The translations under genes and the position numbers were made by a program. The notes beneath the pieces were generated by a model. The model saw only the letters and a program-made list of their open reading frames with translations, was not told the DNA's origin and made no database searches. This document shows, one piece after another, positions 1 to 9,919 of a stretch of 64,000 nt of DNA. Each line of letters begins with the position of its first letter. The first letter of the stretch is position 1. Source of the stretch: Zygnema cylindricum (lineage: Eukaryota > Streptophyta > Zygnematophyceae > Zygnematales > Zygnemataceae); NCBI GenBank assembly GCA_037447655.1, contig JBBHKE010000541.1, positions 62,001 through 126,000 of the forward strand, given 5' to 3'.

Positions 1-668
1 TTTTCAGCTTATGCAACTGATGCAGATGAGTCTCTGAGCTTCAATGACCAATAGGAGGCGGATTTATTTTCTATGGCGGCGGCCATGGAGGGTCCAAAGG
101 ATGCAGGATGGATCATGGACACGGGAGCATTGGCCCATATGTGCTAGAACAAGGCAACTTTTACAAATTTGCAGCAAACATCTCTAAAGAGTATCTACTA
201 TGCTTGTGGCACGAGTGTTCAAACTTCAACTCAGAGTGATGTATCTTTGATGGTAGATGTGGGCGGAAAGTCAATAGAAATAACTATCCACAATGTTTTG
301 TATGTTCCATACTTTAAGAAGATTTCTTTTCTACTTCGTTAGTGGAGAGCAAAGGCTTTGAGGTCATTTTGAAAGGTGGTAGACAGGTTGTTAGCAATAA
401 AGGGAAAGTAGCAGTAACAAGAACTAGGAATGCTAGCAAAATGTACCGGATGGACATGGTTGAATATAAAGAAAGTGATATTCTCTACTCTAGTGTCATA
501 TTTGATAATGAGTTGTGGCATAAAAGATTAGGACATATGAATTATGATAGTCTAAAGAAAATGGTGAATTCGGGAAAAGTTGACGAAGTTTCTCTCACAT
601 CTCATCCTATAAAATCATATAATGGTTATTCACTTAGAAATATCCACAAATTGGCATTTCCACAATAA
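1..668 (+). pseudogene. Copia-1 gag end, protease and GAG-pre-integrase region
   Basis: The + strand reads a copia aspartic protease around 100-330: WIMDTGALAHM near 109-142 corresponds to the usual D-S-G-A active site, with Thr replacing Ser and a stop straight after the Met-Cys. From 342 the frame shows LWHKRLGHMNYDSLKKMV, the GAG-pre-integrase zinc region in which the first His of the integrase HHCC finger sits. The CxxC half is degraded (NGYSLRN where a CxxCxxGK motif is expected). Stops occur near 52, 147 and 666. In an active element this would be part of one gag-pol polyprotein; here it is a relic. Confidence 0.8.
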
Positions 669-699
669 ACATACCACAAATCAGAAAGGGTTCTGGAAC

Positions 700-1392
700 T
701 AATACATTATGATGTTCTCAGTCCTTCACAAGTGGCTTCAGCTGGAGGGGTCCACTATATGGTTACATTTATAGATGACTACTCGAGAAACACCAATGTT
801 TACTTCATAAAGCATAAGAGTGAAGTGTTTACTCACTTCAAACACTGCAAAGTGTGGGCGGAAAAGCTTAATGGAGTTCCAATCCTGGCCTTGAGATCGG
901 ACAATGGAGGGCAGTATACATCAAGTGAATTCGAACAGTTCCTCCTTGAAGAAGGTATCAGTCACAATCTATCAATTCCTTATAAACCGGAACAAAATGG
1001 TGATTATGAGAGATTAAATAGGACAGTTACAGAAAGTGCTTGGTCTATGCTTGCAGATAAAGGGTTAGATTTGAAAGTATGGGCTAAGCACTCAACTGCG
1101 TTGTTTATATTAAGAACAAAATTGCATCTAGATGTGTTAGCACTACACCTTATGAGCTTTGGACAAGATAACAACTTGATGTTAGTCACTTTAATATCTT
1201 TGGCAGCAAGTGTTTATTCTATATACTTCACAAGATAGACGGAAAATGGATGCTAAAGGCTTACCGGGTATTTTTATAGGGTATGATGATAATTCAAAAG
1301 GGTATAAAGTTTTTGAATTTGAAAAACCAAAAGTGATTATCTCTAGGAATATCTTGATTAAAGATGAACAAGATTCGGTTGACTTATTTTAA
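700..1392 (+). pseudogene. Copia-1 integrase core (rve)
   Basis: Retroviral-type integrase, which would insert the cDNA into the genome. The catalytic DDE residues are visible: Asp in TFIDDYSRNT (near 768), Asp in LRSDNGGQYTSS (near 898) and Glu in PEQNGDYERLNRT (near 1010). After about 1150 the reading frame shifts; it resumes at 1210 with the copia C-terminal segment GIFIGYDDNSKGYKVFEF and stops at 1390. The catalytic triad is present but the frame is broken, so a relic. Confidence 0.85.
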
Positions 1393-1513
1393 GTGCGAGA
1401 TCAAAAGGAAAAGGAAAAACATGAATGTGTTATTTTTCACCATACACAGCGAGTCTACTTCCCACCGGCAAATGGGACACCTCTTCCTTCTGTTCCTCTA
1501 GTGCCTTCGCAGG

Positions 1514-2446
1514 ATGCTTCGCCCCAAGTTACAACTCAGGCGGAAGGATGTGCTACACAATCAGTACCAAACCAGGTTACGGTTCAAACAAAGCAAAAAC
1601 GTCAGAGATTGTCGACAATTTCAGCCTCAGAATTTCCGGGGGGGGAAAAGATCTAGCATCAGTATGCAAGCAAGCTTTAACTTTGCTTTTTCTGCAGGTA
1701 CAGAGGAGCCTCTAACGATCCCGAAAGCCTTCTTCTCACCTGAGAGAAATCAGTGGATCAAGGCGACAAACGATGAAATGAAGTTTATTATAGAGGCACA
1801 GACATGGGAGTTGGTGGATCTTCCTCCGGGCAGAAAAGCCATCGGCAGCAAATGGGTATTCCATGTGAAACTGAACGCAGACAACACCATTGAAAGGTAT
1901 AAGGCTAGACTAGTGGCCAAAGGGTATAATAAAAAAGAAGGTATTTACTTTGAAGAAACATTCTCCCCAGTTGTCAAATTTCCCACAGTCAAAATTTTGT
2001 TAAGTCTAGCGGCTATAGAGAATATGGAAATACATCAAATGGATGTTAAAACGGCCTTCTTGCATGGAGAATTAGAAGAAACCATTTATATGAAGCAACC
2101 TAAAATGTATGTTGAAAAGGGAAAGGAGGAATTAGTATGTAAATTAATGAAATCTTTGTATAGGCTAAAACAAGCCCCGTGTTAGTGGAATTTGATGTTA
2201 GATGAGTTTTTGACTAGGCTAGGTTTTAAGAGAATTAGCTCAGATCATTCTATATATGTCTTACAAGGGGAGGATGGGATACTATACATTGCTGTATATG
2301 TGGATGACTTATTATTAATAAGCAAGTCAATGGATGAAATAAATCGCATTAAAGCAGCTTTAAGGTCTAGGTTCGAGGTGAAGGACCTCGGAGAGGCCAA
2401 CTATATCTTAAGAATACAAGTGAAAAGAGACAAATCAAAAGACTAA
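1514..2446 (+). pseudogene. Copia-1 reverse transcriptase (RVT_2)
   Basis: Copia-type reverse transcriptase. Motifs in order: [53 protein letters not shown] (contains a catalytic Asp) and, beyond a TAG at 2183-2185, AVYVDDLLLISKSMDEIN with the YVDD box near 2296. The TAG replaces the Arg/Gln expected in the family string QAPRQWN. The frame continues to 2446. Apart from that nonsense codon the domain is well conserved. Confidence 0.9.
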
Positions 2447-2448
2447 TT

Positions 2449-3299
2449 ATGTTGACTCAGAAAGAAGCAATAGGTAACATGCAGGAAAAAATTGAAATAA
2501 AAGATGTAAAGGGATCTGTAACTGCTATGGAATTGAGGCAAAACTTGGAAGGAATTGATTCAGTCATAGGCATAATTTTTTGTGAGAGGCCAGAGACAAG
2601 GGAGGAAGAGTTTATGGTTTCAAAGCCATATTGACAAGTAGTCAAAAGTATTATATATTTTATGAATTGTACGAGACCCGACATTACTGCAGCTGTGGGT
2701 GTCTTAAATAGAAGTCTGCAAAATCCTCAAAAGACAAAGTGGGATGCAGCAAAAAGGGTGACAAAGTGGGATGCAGCAAAAAGGGTGTTGAGATATCTTA
2801 CATGTACTTGAAATTTTAAGCTTGTACTCGGAGGAGGAGTGGTGAAAATACAGACGTGGAGCGATGCTAGCTATAGAGATATGCTAAGCCGAAAATATAC
2901 AACAGGCTTTGTTTGAAGATTGGAGATCGAACTTGTTGTTGGAGTAGCAAATTACAGAAGGTTATAGCTCAATCCACAATGGAGTTAAAATATATGGTAC
3001 CAGCTTCCACCCTCAAAGAGCTCTTATGGGTCAAGTCCATTTTACAAGAACTTTGGTATATGCAAATTGTTCCTCAGCGTATTTGGTGTGATAACCAGGC
3101 AGCCATTGCAATTGCCTCTAACCCTAGCCATTACTTTAAGAGCAAACACATGGATGTTAGACTCTATTTTGTTAGAGAAACAGTACTTACAAAAGTCGTT
3201 AAGTTTTGTTATTTACCAGAAAAGAGGATGGTGGCTGACATGTTAACAAAAGCACTTCCTCTAAGTAAAATTTTACAGATATGCTATTGGACTAAGTGA
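2449..3299 (+). pseudogene. Copia-1 connection and RNase H
   Basis: C-terminal pol region. RNase H signatures are readable in pieces: IQTWSDASY near 2850, CCWSSKLQKVIAQSTMELKY (near 2935), WCDNQAAIAIASNP (near 3087) and FKSKHMDVRL, ending in a typical copia tail (MVADMLTKALPLSK). An exact 27-bp tandem duplication (2734-2760 and 2761-2787) disrupts the segment before RNase H, together with several stops. Non-functional. Confidence 0.85.
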
Positions 3300-3326
3300 G
3301 TAACTGAGTCTAATGATTAAGGGGAG

Positions 3327-4320
3327 TATTGTAATTTAGAAATCTATATTTCAATAGATAGGGCTAAAATAACTTAGAATAATTTCTAAATAGTTTGTTG
3401 TAATACTTACCGTAATTAGTGTTACAGTAGCAAAAGTACAATAGAGTATATTGTACTTTTATAGGGACACGTGTCGGCAAGAGAATGTATTACGAAGTGA
3501 CACTTACCGTCAGCCACACGCGTCACGAAGTTGACAATTGGATTCACAAGATCGGACAAACGAAATTTGAACCGAGTATTCCAAAAATATATGGTAGGGT
3601 TTGACAGTACCATTGGCGATTGAATATGTTCCAATGGACGCGATTCACCTGGGACCACAAGCGTGATTCACGTGGGACCACAAGTGACGAAGAACTCAGG
3701 TGTTTCGTACTACAAGACTATAGTCTGTTGGACTTTAGCGACTACCGCTGACTAAGTATCTCGAACGTTTTGTGTACGGTTTGATATCTACAAATATCTC
3801 AATAAACATTGTTTTGTAGTTTAGTGTAACAAAAAAATAGTGTTTCATTAATTTGGTTTTTGGAAAATAGTAATTACGGTTTTTTAGGTACTAACGGTAC
3901 AGTGACGTACAAGTAGGATACTCTGTCGTTAGTTAGGGTAATAACCGCAGTAACAATTACCCAAATTACTCACAGTGTACGTACACACAGTGAGTAGATA
4001 ACTTAGGACTTAGCCAATTTTGTAGTATTTAGTTTTGGGATTATGACATTTTAAGGGCAGTTTTTGGGAAACATACAGGAGTCATATCTTACGGTTTCCT
4101 AGGTTATTTGGGTTGCAATTTATGGAATTGTCAGTTTAATCTGTTATGCATCAGTGTGAGAAATTTGAGACATATTGACCTTTTGAGTCATATTTTGTGT
4201 AAGCTGAAAGTTGGCTTTTGAGTAGGTGTTTGATAGCTTTTGTAGTTTTCCATGTCTACTTCCACTACTACTGCTGGTCCTTCTCTTGCAACGGTGGTTG
4301 TAGAACAACCGAATTTGCAT
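3327..4320 (+). repeat. Copia-1 3' LTR (right end uncertain)
   Basis: Begins TATTGTAATTT directly after the AAGGGGAG polypurine tract, so its first bases are TA rather than the canonical TG. It contains two near-identical copies of GATTCACSTGGGACCACAAG (3643-3662, 3664-3683). An ATG-led open stretch from 4252 (MSTSTTTAGPSLATVVVEQP) resembles in position and composition the gag start found inside the Copia-3 LTR; this suggests the LTR ends shortly after it. No second LTR is available to fix the end. Confidence 0.55.
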
Positions 4321-4640
4321 CGGCGTACTATGTACGAGCGTTACCAGGTCATTGTTCAACACAACTTTTGTACTCTTTGTAGACACCTTTTCACGTACCA
4401 CCTCATTATTTTAGGGTTCGTGTTCTTTCGCTTCTTTCGCGTGACGACTGAACGTTGCCAAAAATTGTGTGATGAATGGGCGCTAATAGAAATAGCGTGA
4501 GGGAAGTGGGTTACGACATTTCGTTTGTATTTTTTGTTGGATTTTTGAATGTGTATATCGTGTGTGAAGTTTTTTTGATTTTCGTTGGTTGCCATCTTGA
4601 CACGTATGCTCATTATCCAACGTGTCGCGGCTCAAATTTT
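4321..4640. other. Intergenic, no gene recognised
   Basis: AT-rich sequence between the estimated LTR end and a hairpin. Short open stretches exist on both strands but none shows a recognisable domain or codon pattern. Confidence 0.5.
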
Positions 4641-4644
4641 TCTA

Positions 4645-4682
4645 TAATTGGTGATGTACTTCGCAAGGTACATCACCAATTA
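4645..4682. repeat. Perfect 15-bp inverted repeat (hairpin)
   Basis: Arms TAATTGGTGATGTAC (4645-4659) and its exact complement (4668-4682) flank the 8-nt loop TTCGCAAG. A second, shorter hairpin (CGAAGC/GCTTCG) follows within 35 bp. No poly-T tract or gene context points to a terminator. It could be a foldback remnant or the stem of a small RNA. Confidence 0.8.
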
Positions 4683-4869
4683 CTGAAGCTTTCGAAGCGA
4701 ATGCTTCGTGAAAAAATATCCAATAGTCATTGTTACCTCCCACACTTTTGGAGAATATTGACAAGATTCGTCGTAATGTTGTTTTCCGGAGAAAAACAAA
4801 ATAAGAGGTACGACGTTGTACGAAGAGGTTAGAATTTCAGTAAACAGCCTCACTTTTGTTTAATGGAAC

Positions 4870-4989
4870 TACACCCAAATATTCCGTTTTGAAAAAGTTT
4901 TATCACACAAATTAGAGTAAATAACTCTAATTATATTTTAAACTTTTTATACCGTAATTTTTTCTTCACTCTAATTACGATTCCGGTGT
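4870..4989. mobile_element. Possible degenerate TA-MITE
   Basis: The right side (TAATTACGATTCCGGTGTA, ending near 4989) matches the terminal inverted repeat of the CACCG...AATCG MITE family seen elsewhere in the window. The left side (TACACCCAAAT near 4871) is only weakly similar. The boundaries are tentative. Confidence 0.3.
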
Positions 4990-5590
4990 ACTTTCGGATA
5001 TGTTGTTGTTCAAAATCTTGCACACGTAGAAAGACATCAAAAGGGCGTAGGAGAGGAATCGAGGCGCGGCTACTGGGGCCGGGGAAACAGGGGAGAGGGG
5101 AAAGGAAGGGAAGAGAGGAGAAGGGGGAAAGAAATAGATGGGGGGGAAAAGGAAAAAGGGGAAGAGGCACGTGACAGACGAGCCCTAAAAATTCTACACT
5201 ATTAATAAAACCCTAAAAAAACGTACATTCAAATAAAAGCTTTAAAATCCACACTAAAAACCTTACGAGCCCTACTAGACTCTATGGAACCTTAGAAACT
5301 CTCGAACAATATCCAAAAACCCCTCAAAATCCTACAAAAAAACCATAGAAAACCTACCAAAACCCTAAAAATTGGAGTTCCACCCTACATAATCGGAATA
5401 TAAATCAGAAAAACCCTATATAAACCCTGTAAAACCCCTATAAAACCCGAATAAACCCCCCAAAAACCTTAAAAAACCCTTAAAAACCTGAAAATTCCTT
5501 GATCATTCAAGCTCCACTCCCCTTTCCACTACTGTAGACGTATGTGACGTCACGACTCATGCATCACTTCCTTCCCTCCCTCCCTCTATG
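4990..5590 (+). repeat. Left arm of a ~600-bp dispersed inverted repeat
   Basis: Same sequence as 15150-15755 in opposite orientation: TACTTTCGGAT, AGAGGAATCGAGGCGCGG, the run of CCCTAAAA-like motifs, GACGAGCCCTAAAAATTCTA and TGACGTCACGACTCATGC all recur in order. It contains about 20 degenerate CCCTAAA-type motifs (5180-5500) resembling plant telomere repeats. The ~9.5 kb between the arms holds the R2-like element. Confidence 0.75.
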
Positions 5591-5665
5591 GAATTACTAT
5601 ACATATATATAGATTACTATAGATTATTATGTGTATATATATATGTGTATATATGTATTTATGGT
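5590..5665. repeat. AT/GT-rich microsatellite, possible 3' tail of the R2-like element
   Basis: Alternating TATA/TGTATA units. On the minus strand it lies downstream of the non-LTR element's coding region, where a simple-sequence 3' tail is common in that class. Adjacency is the only support for that assignment. Confidence 0.5.
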
Positions 5666-6095
5666 AATACGCAGGATAAACTAAAAAGCACGATGGTAAA
5701 CCATCTAAGTCCGGGTGTACAAAAAGGGTGGCATGGCCGAAACTGAAAAATTACCAGCAACGGAAATAAAAAATGGCACAACAAACACAAAAAGTAAACA
5801 ACAACAAGGAAAATAAAAGCACTTAAACTCAAAATGAAAAGCACGAAAATTGACAAAGCCAGAACTATAACCCCAACCCAATTAAATAACTACGAAAGGA
5901 AACCTTGTAAGTCCCCCCATCCCGGAGGAGCACGTTGAGGGAGTTTCGGAACCCACGACAATCCATAGCCGCAAAAGCTAATTGGAAGAGAATAGAAGCT
6001 TTCACTCGTTGTAAAGCCACAGAAAAGCGTTGACAATAAAAAAAAGTATGGACCGAAGGAGGAGGGCTCCCTGGTCCTCGGTGCTTGAAAGCACT

Positions 6096-6380
6096 TCAAG
6101 CGCAAGTATGGAGAAACTCGTCCATTGCAACACCCAAACAACTTAAGATCTCGACCGCCATCGGAATAAAGTCATCCATAGGTTCCCAGTGGGCATAATC
6201 ATGCTTCTTCGCCTTAGCGGCATCACGAGCTGCCACCCCAACATGTCTAGCCGCCTGACAAACAACTCTAGCTGAAGTAGGGTTCGCCAAAACAATATCA
6301 CCGAAGATGCGACGGGCACCATCAAGCAGAACAACATCCATTCGACGCTTGGGAATAATATTAGAAACTTCGCGACGCAC
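6096..6380 (-). pseudogene. R2-like C-terminal restriction-like endonuclease
   Basis: A 94-residue frame containing KRRMDVVLLDGARRIFGDIV, then ANPTSARVV, AAKAKKHDYAHW and DDFIPMAVEILSCLGVAMDE. The spacing of acidic residues and the later lysines fits a PD-(D/E)XK nuclease of the type found after RT in R2/CRE-clade elements. Which Asp/Lys are catalytic cannot be fixed without an alignment. It overlaps the preceding zinc block in another frame, so a frameshift separates them. Confidence 0.6.
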
Positions 6381-6855
6381 AAAAAAAACCCCCCTCTAAA
6401 GCGATAGTCGCAACGGCATCGCGAATAGTGTCGTGCATCTGGATTAAATCTCCCCCATGGGAACAACGAAGAAAATGGACACCATCGGCCCCTAAGACGC
6501 GACCACATGCACAAACAAGAGAGCAAAGTAAAGGAGGATGAGGGAGGCCAAGGCGAAACCGGAGGGCGATGGTGAACTGAGCTGGTGAGAATAGGGGAGT
6601 GGACAAAATTGGTGAAGCGAAAAGCCAAGACCCAGAACCAGGTTTTCTGCAAGAGAGAAAACAGGCATGCGAAGAATCGGAGGGAAGCGCCTTGAGAAGG
6701 TCGGATTTAATGGCGGCGACAACCTGATCAGAAATTGATTCTTGGACATGCTCAACCGATTTTGTAACAAGGGTAGAGATCATTGGCACATCCACTAGAG
6801 CATGGGGAGGAAGAGAACCTGACACGTCCAATAGAGATTGTTGGAAGGCAAACAC
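6361..6855 (-). pseudogene. R2-like CCHC zinc cluster region
   Basis: A 164-residue frame; its C-terminal half has the string CACGRVLGADGVHFLRCSHG, a C-x-C-x9-H-x3-C arrangement, followed by HDTIRDAVATIALEGG. This matches in position and spacing the CCHC motif between RT and endonuclease in R2-type proteins. The first half (FASPILSTPLFSPAQFTIAL) resembles the linker of the same proteins. The frame breaks into the endonuclease near 6380. Confidence 0.65.
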
Positions 6856-6867
6856 ACCGTCTGAAAC

Positions 6868-7120
6868 CTAGAAACCAGGGATAACAGTAGCTATAACCGA
6901 GGTGTCCCTAGCCAAGAAACGGGAACAAGAGTGGAGGCAATAAGACACCAACTTCCCAAAAAGGCAGCGGGAGTAACACGAGCAGTGGAGAGTAGACCCA
7001 ACCCTCTTTTTGAGACAGGAAGGGATGCTTGAATGTAAGCCGATGGCCCAAACTCGCGATTTAATGCCCCCCAACTTAACAGAGTGTGGAGGACTTCCAT
7101 GAGAAGATCGTCGCAAGCCG
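6868..7120 (-). pseudogene. R2-like RT thumb / downstream linker
   Basis: Two overlapping frames share a conserved stretch. The clearest reading is AYIQASLPVSKRGLGLLSTA followed by RVTPAAFLGSWCLIAS, a string typical of this RT family after the palm. Frame switching here indicates indels. Confidence 0.5.
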
Positions 7121-7439
7121 AGAGAGAGGAGATAAATGTCAGATTGGGAGGGGAAGTACGAGTAAGATAAGAAGGGCGGTGGGGAAATTACCTGGTTAAC
7201 ATAGCAAAAGCAATTTGGGGATCCGAAGGCGAGGAAGATCCTCCACTTTGGCTAGATCTTTGTGTAAAGCATCATGAAGGAATTGGGTCACAAAAGACTC
7301 CGAACCAAGGGGACAACCAAGCACTCGAATGCCATCGGAGGGAGAAGGGGTTTGAAAACCAAGAGGTGGAGTAAATGAAAGTGGAATATCCTGAGGAGAC
7401 CAAATAACACACTTTGATGGGTGGACTCAAAGGTTGAGT

Positions 7440-7690
7440 TCGGCTAAACCTTCCTTGAAAAAATCATATGCCAACACGACTTGTTCTCAGGGCCCAATAA
7501 TGTGCGTATCATCTTTGACCGAAGGGAAAAGGCAAGAAGGGGAGGCGGCTGCGGAGGCAAGAAGGGCCCGATAATGGGCAAGGGAGAACAAACTTCCGCC
7601 AACAGGGTCCCCTTAGCGAGTGCCAGTAGCACAGGAGAGAGGAATGAGATCACCATCGGCCGAGAAGGAAAGGTTGCTTGTCAAAAAATA
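7440..7690 (-). pseudogene. R2-like RT palm, motif C region
   Basis: In the correct frame the minus strand reads GDPVGGSLFSLAHYRALL and then SVKDDTHIIGPENK, corresponding to RT motifs B and C. The catalytic DD pair falls at 7508-7513. The usual Tyr of (Y/F)xDD is Val here. A frameshift near 7690 separates it from the upstream RT block, and another frame is open over the same DNA. Confidence 0.65.
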
Positions 7691-7698
7691 GAAAGCCC

Positions 7699-8748
7699 TC
7701 ACAAAAGGGAATGATTGCACAATCGAAGATGGAGCGCCATAAGCTCTGAAAAAATCACGTTCCGATCCACCGTATTAAAGGCATTGGAAACATCCACCTG
7801 AAGGACCAACCAATCCGGATGTACATCCAACAAAGCTTGAATCTTGAGGAGCACGGCCTCACAACCTCCTCTCGTTGCCACTCCAAACTGATGAGGAGAA
7901 AAATAATCATGGATAGCTAGTTGGAGCTGGAGACATATTGCACGATCCACCAATCTATATAAAACCTCTCCCACGGCGATAGGGAGGATCCCACCATTAG
8001 GTTTGGGGACTACCACAAGGCGGGATGCTGTGAGAAGATCACAAATCCGAGGGGGAACATCCCCACTAGCAATAAGGGAACATACTCGAAAAAAACAAAT
8101 CGAACCCTCCGGCACCCGATTCAGGGGGCAAAACATCGCGAAAGAACTCATACATTGTGCGCGAGGGGCCCCCCGCTGAAAGGTGAGGAGAAGAGCTAAG
8201 TGCCTTAATGAAAACCTCCCGATCCAAAGTAAAACTCTCAGAAAGCTCAAATGCGTGGATGGAAGGGGGTAAAGGGGAAGGTGCAGGGGGGTGGAGAGCT
8301 CGAAGGACCTCAATAGTGGAAAAAGATCCGGAGGCAGGGGTAAATGGTTGTAGGGCCGAGCCGCTCGAGAAAGCTCACCAACACGACCTAAGTGAATTGC
8401 TCGACGATAAGAGGTTGGGATATCGGATGGCCTAGGTGGCCGACGTGGTATGAAAGAGGTGCTCGATACCCGATCCTCATGCTCGGCGTGGAGGGCCTTC
8501 CAATCACCACGAAGGAATCCGCAACAACAGACCATAGTTTCTCTAGCCCCATTGCCCCCTCCACGACCTAGAAGGACTATTACCCAGAGAGAGAACATAA
8601 GAAGAAGGTGCCAAGGAGCAATGGCCGCCGGGTTTGAAGAAATGTGGGACAAGAGGAGGTGGAGGGCATCTTGTACTATTGTCCTGACGGCCATAGGTAT
8701 ACGGGTGTACAATCGCGGGCCGGGAGCTCCCAAATCGTAAGCCCTCAA
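7699..8748 (-). pseudogene. R2-like reverse transcriptase, fingers and palm motif A
   Basis: A 349-codon frame. The C-terminal third carries RT motifs: ASRLVVVPKPNGGILPIAVG (about residues 240-260), EVLYRLVDRAICLQLQ, SPHQFGVATRGGCEAVLLKI and WLVLQVDVSNAFNTVDRN with the motif A Asp (about residues 315-332). The N-terminal half has RPSDIPTSYRRAIHLGRVGE and looks partly frameshifted, since long Leu/Pro-rich runs replace expected sequence. The protein would copy element RNA at the nicked target. It stops before motif B, so it cannot work as is. Confidence 0.75.
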
Positions 8749-8779
8749 AATATCTAACTCACGAACAAAATTCTAATCC

Positions 8780-9010
8780 TCATCTGTGGGGCGAGAGGGG
8801 AGTGATCGACGAGGATTGAGGAGAGGTGATAGAAAAATGACCACCCAAGGTTATACAATGTCGAAAACTATGTGTGTGAAGGGAAATACCGGCCCCAACG
8901 GCAAAAAGGTTGTGACACCTAGGACATTCCAAACGCCTAGAAGATTTACGAGGTTTGGGTGGTGGTGGGGGAGGGAGAAGGGAATAAGAAGGGCTTCCAG
9001 ACATGGTCAA
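8780..9010 (-). pseudogene. R2-like N-terminal C2H2 zinc finger
   Basis: A 76-codon frame starting MTMSGSP, with a proline run and then LECPRCHNLFAVGAGISLHT, giving Cys29-x2-Cys32-x12-His45 and His51 as the fourth ligand. One C2H2 finger ahead of RT is the layout of R2-clade proteins, where it helps bind target DNA. It is separated from the RT frame by a stop or frameshift near 8770. Confidence 0.6.
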
Positions 9011-9535
9011 TAAGTCAAAGAAGCCATGGGAATTGGGAGGGTGAGAGGAAGAGAAAACGTGGGAGAGGGAAAGGAACCATGTGGGATGAATGGGGAAATT
9101 GGTAGTGGGCTAAAAAATAACATAGGTGCAACGGAGACAAAAGGGGGGATATGGAATAAGGGACCAAAAAAGGGGGGCATGGGAAAGGGAAGATGATCGA
9201 AATAGTGGTATGGCGGTATGGAGGTGTGGGGGGGGTAAAAGGCCAATGGGGAAGAAAGGGGGAGAGGGTAAAGAAGTTGATAGTAGAAAGGAAAACAAGG
9301 AGGGGGTGGGGGGCTGGTGGGAGAGGTGGGAGGAAGGGTGAGTATTAGTTTTTGGTTGGAGGGGAGAGGAGGAGAGAAGCAATGTAGAGAAAGAGGGGGG
9401 GGGTGGAGAGGAAAGGGGTGTAGAAAGCGTCTGCTTTGGGGAAGAAATGGGAAGGAATTGCTGCTCGGGGGGGAGGGATAAGATATTGGTGATGAAAGGG
9501 GGGGGGGGGAAATATCGGGTATTTTTTATTTTTTG
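9011..9535. other. G/purine-rich stretch, no gene
   Basis: Strongly strand-biased sequence (GGGAGAGGG, GGGGTGGAGAGG). It may be the 5' untranslated part of the R2-like element. Open frames here are low complexity. Confidence 0.5.
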
Positions 9536-9702
9536 CTACTGTGTGTGTGTGTGTTTGTGTGTGTGTGCGTGTGTGTGAGTGTTCCTGGCGGTAAGGTTTG
9601 AGGTGTGTGTAATTTTAGTGAGGGAAAATGGGGTGTGAGTTTAAGGATTACGGAATGGGGCCGCACCTATGATTTCGCTCGTGGGCGTGCGGTTGGTTAT
9701 AT

Positions 9703-9750
<48 letters not shown>

Positions 9751-9915
9751 ATATATATATATATACATATATATTCATATATATGCATATATATACATAT
9801 ATATACATATATATACATATATACATATATATACATATATATATATGCATATATATATATATATTTAATTATATATATATATATATTTAATTATATATAT
9901 ATATATATATACACA
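9536..9915. repeat. Microsatellites (GT)n and (AT)n/(TATACA)n
   Basis: (GT)n at about 9539-9578, a 120-bp unique spacer, then (AT)n from about 9700 grading into TATACATA units to 9912. Open frames of Tyr/Ile repeats over this tract are artefacts. Confidence 0.95.
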
Positions 9916-9919
9916 CAAT

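Larger units (their letters stand above)
1..4320 (+). mobile_element. Copia-1, Ty1/copia retrotransposon, 5' truncated by the window
   Basis: Decayed element with the copia domain order protease, GAG-pre-integrase, integrase, reverse transcriptase, RNase H, followed by a polypurine tract (AAGGGGAG, 3319-3326) and a 3' LTR from 3327. The 5' LTR and most of gag lie left of the window, so no target duplication can be checked. Many nonsense codons and frameshifts show it cannot move by itself. The right boundary is an estimate, because the second LTR is missing. Confidence 0.85.
5666..9010 (-). mobile_element. R2-like non-LTR retrotransposon (zinc finger, RT, CCHC, restriction-like endonuclease)
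   Basis: Five coding blocks follow one another on the minus strand in R2 order: C2H2 finger (8780-9010), reverse transcriptase (7440-8748), an RT thumb-like block (6868-7120), a C-x-C...H-x3-C cluster (6361-6855) and an endonuclease-like block (6096-6380). Frameshifts separate them, so the copy is dead. There are no LTRs. A G/purine-rich stretch precedes it and a simple-sequence stretch follows. R2-clade elements use the RLE to nick a target and prime reverse transcription there. No rDNA target is visible, so this copy is not at a 28S site, or the family has another specificity. Confidence 0.75.

Noticed and set aside
6143-6652. 169-codon minus frame overlapping the R2-like C-terminus
   Set aside because: Different frame from the zinc and nuclease motifs; leucine/serine-rich shadow.
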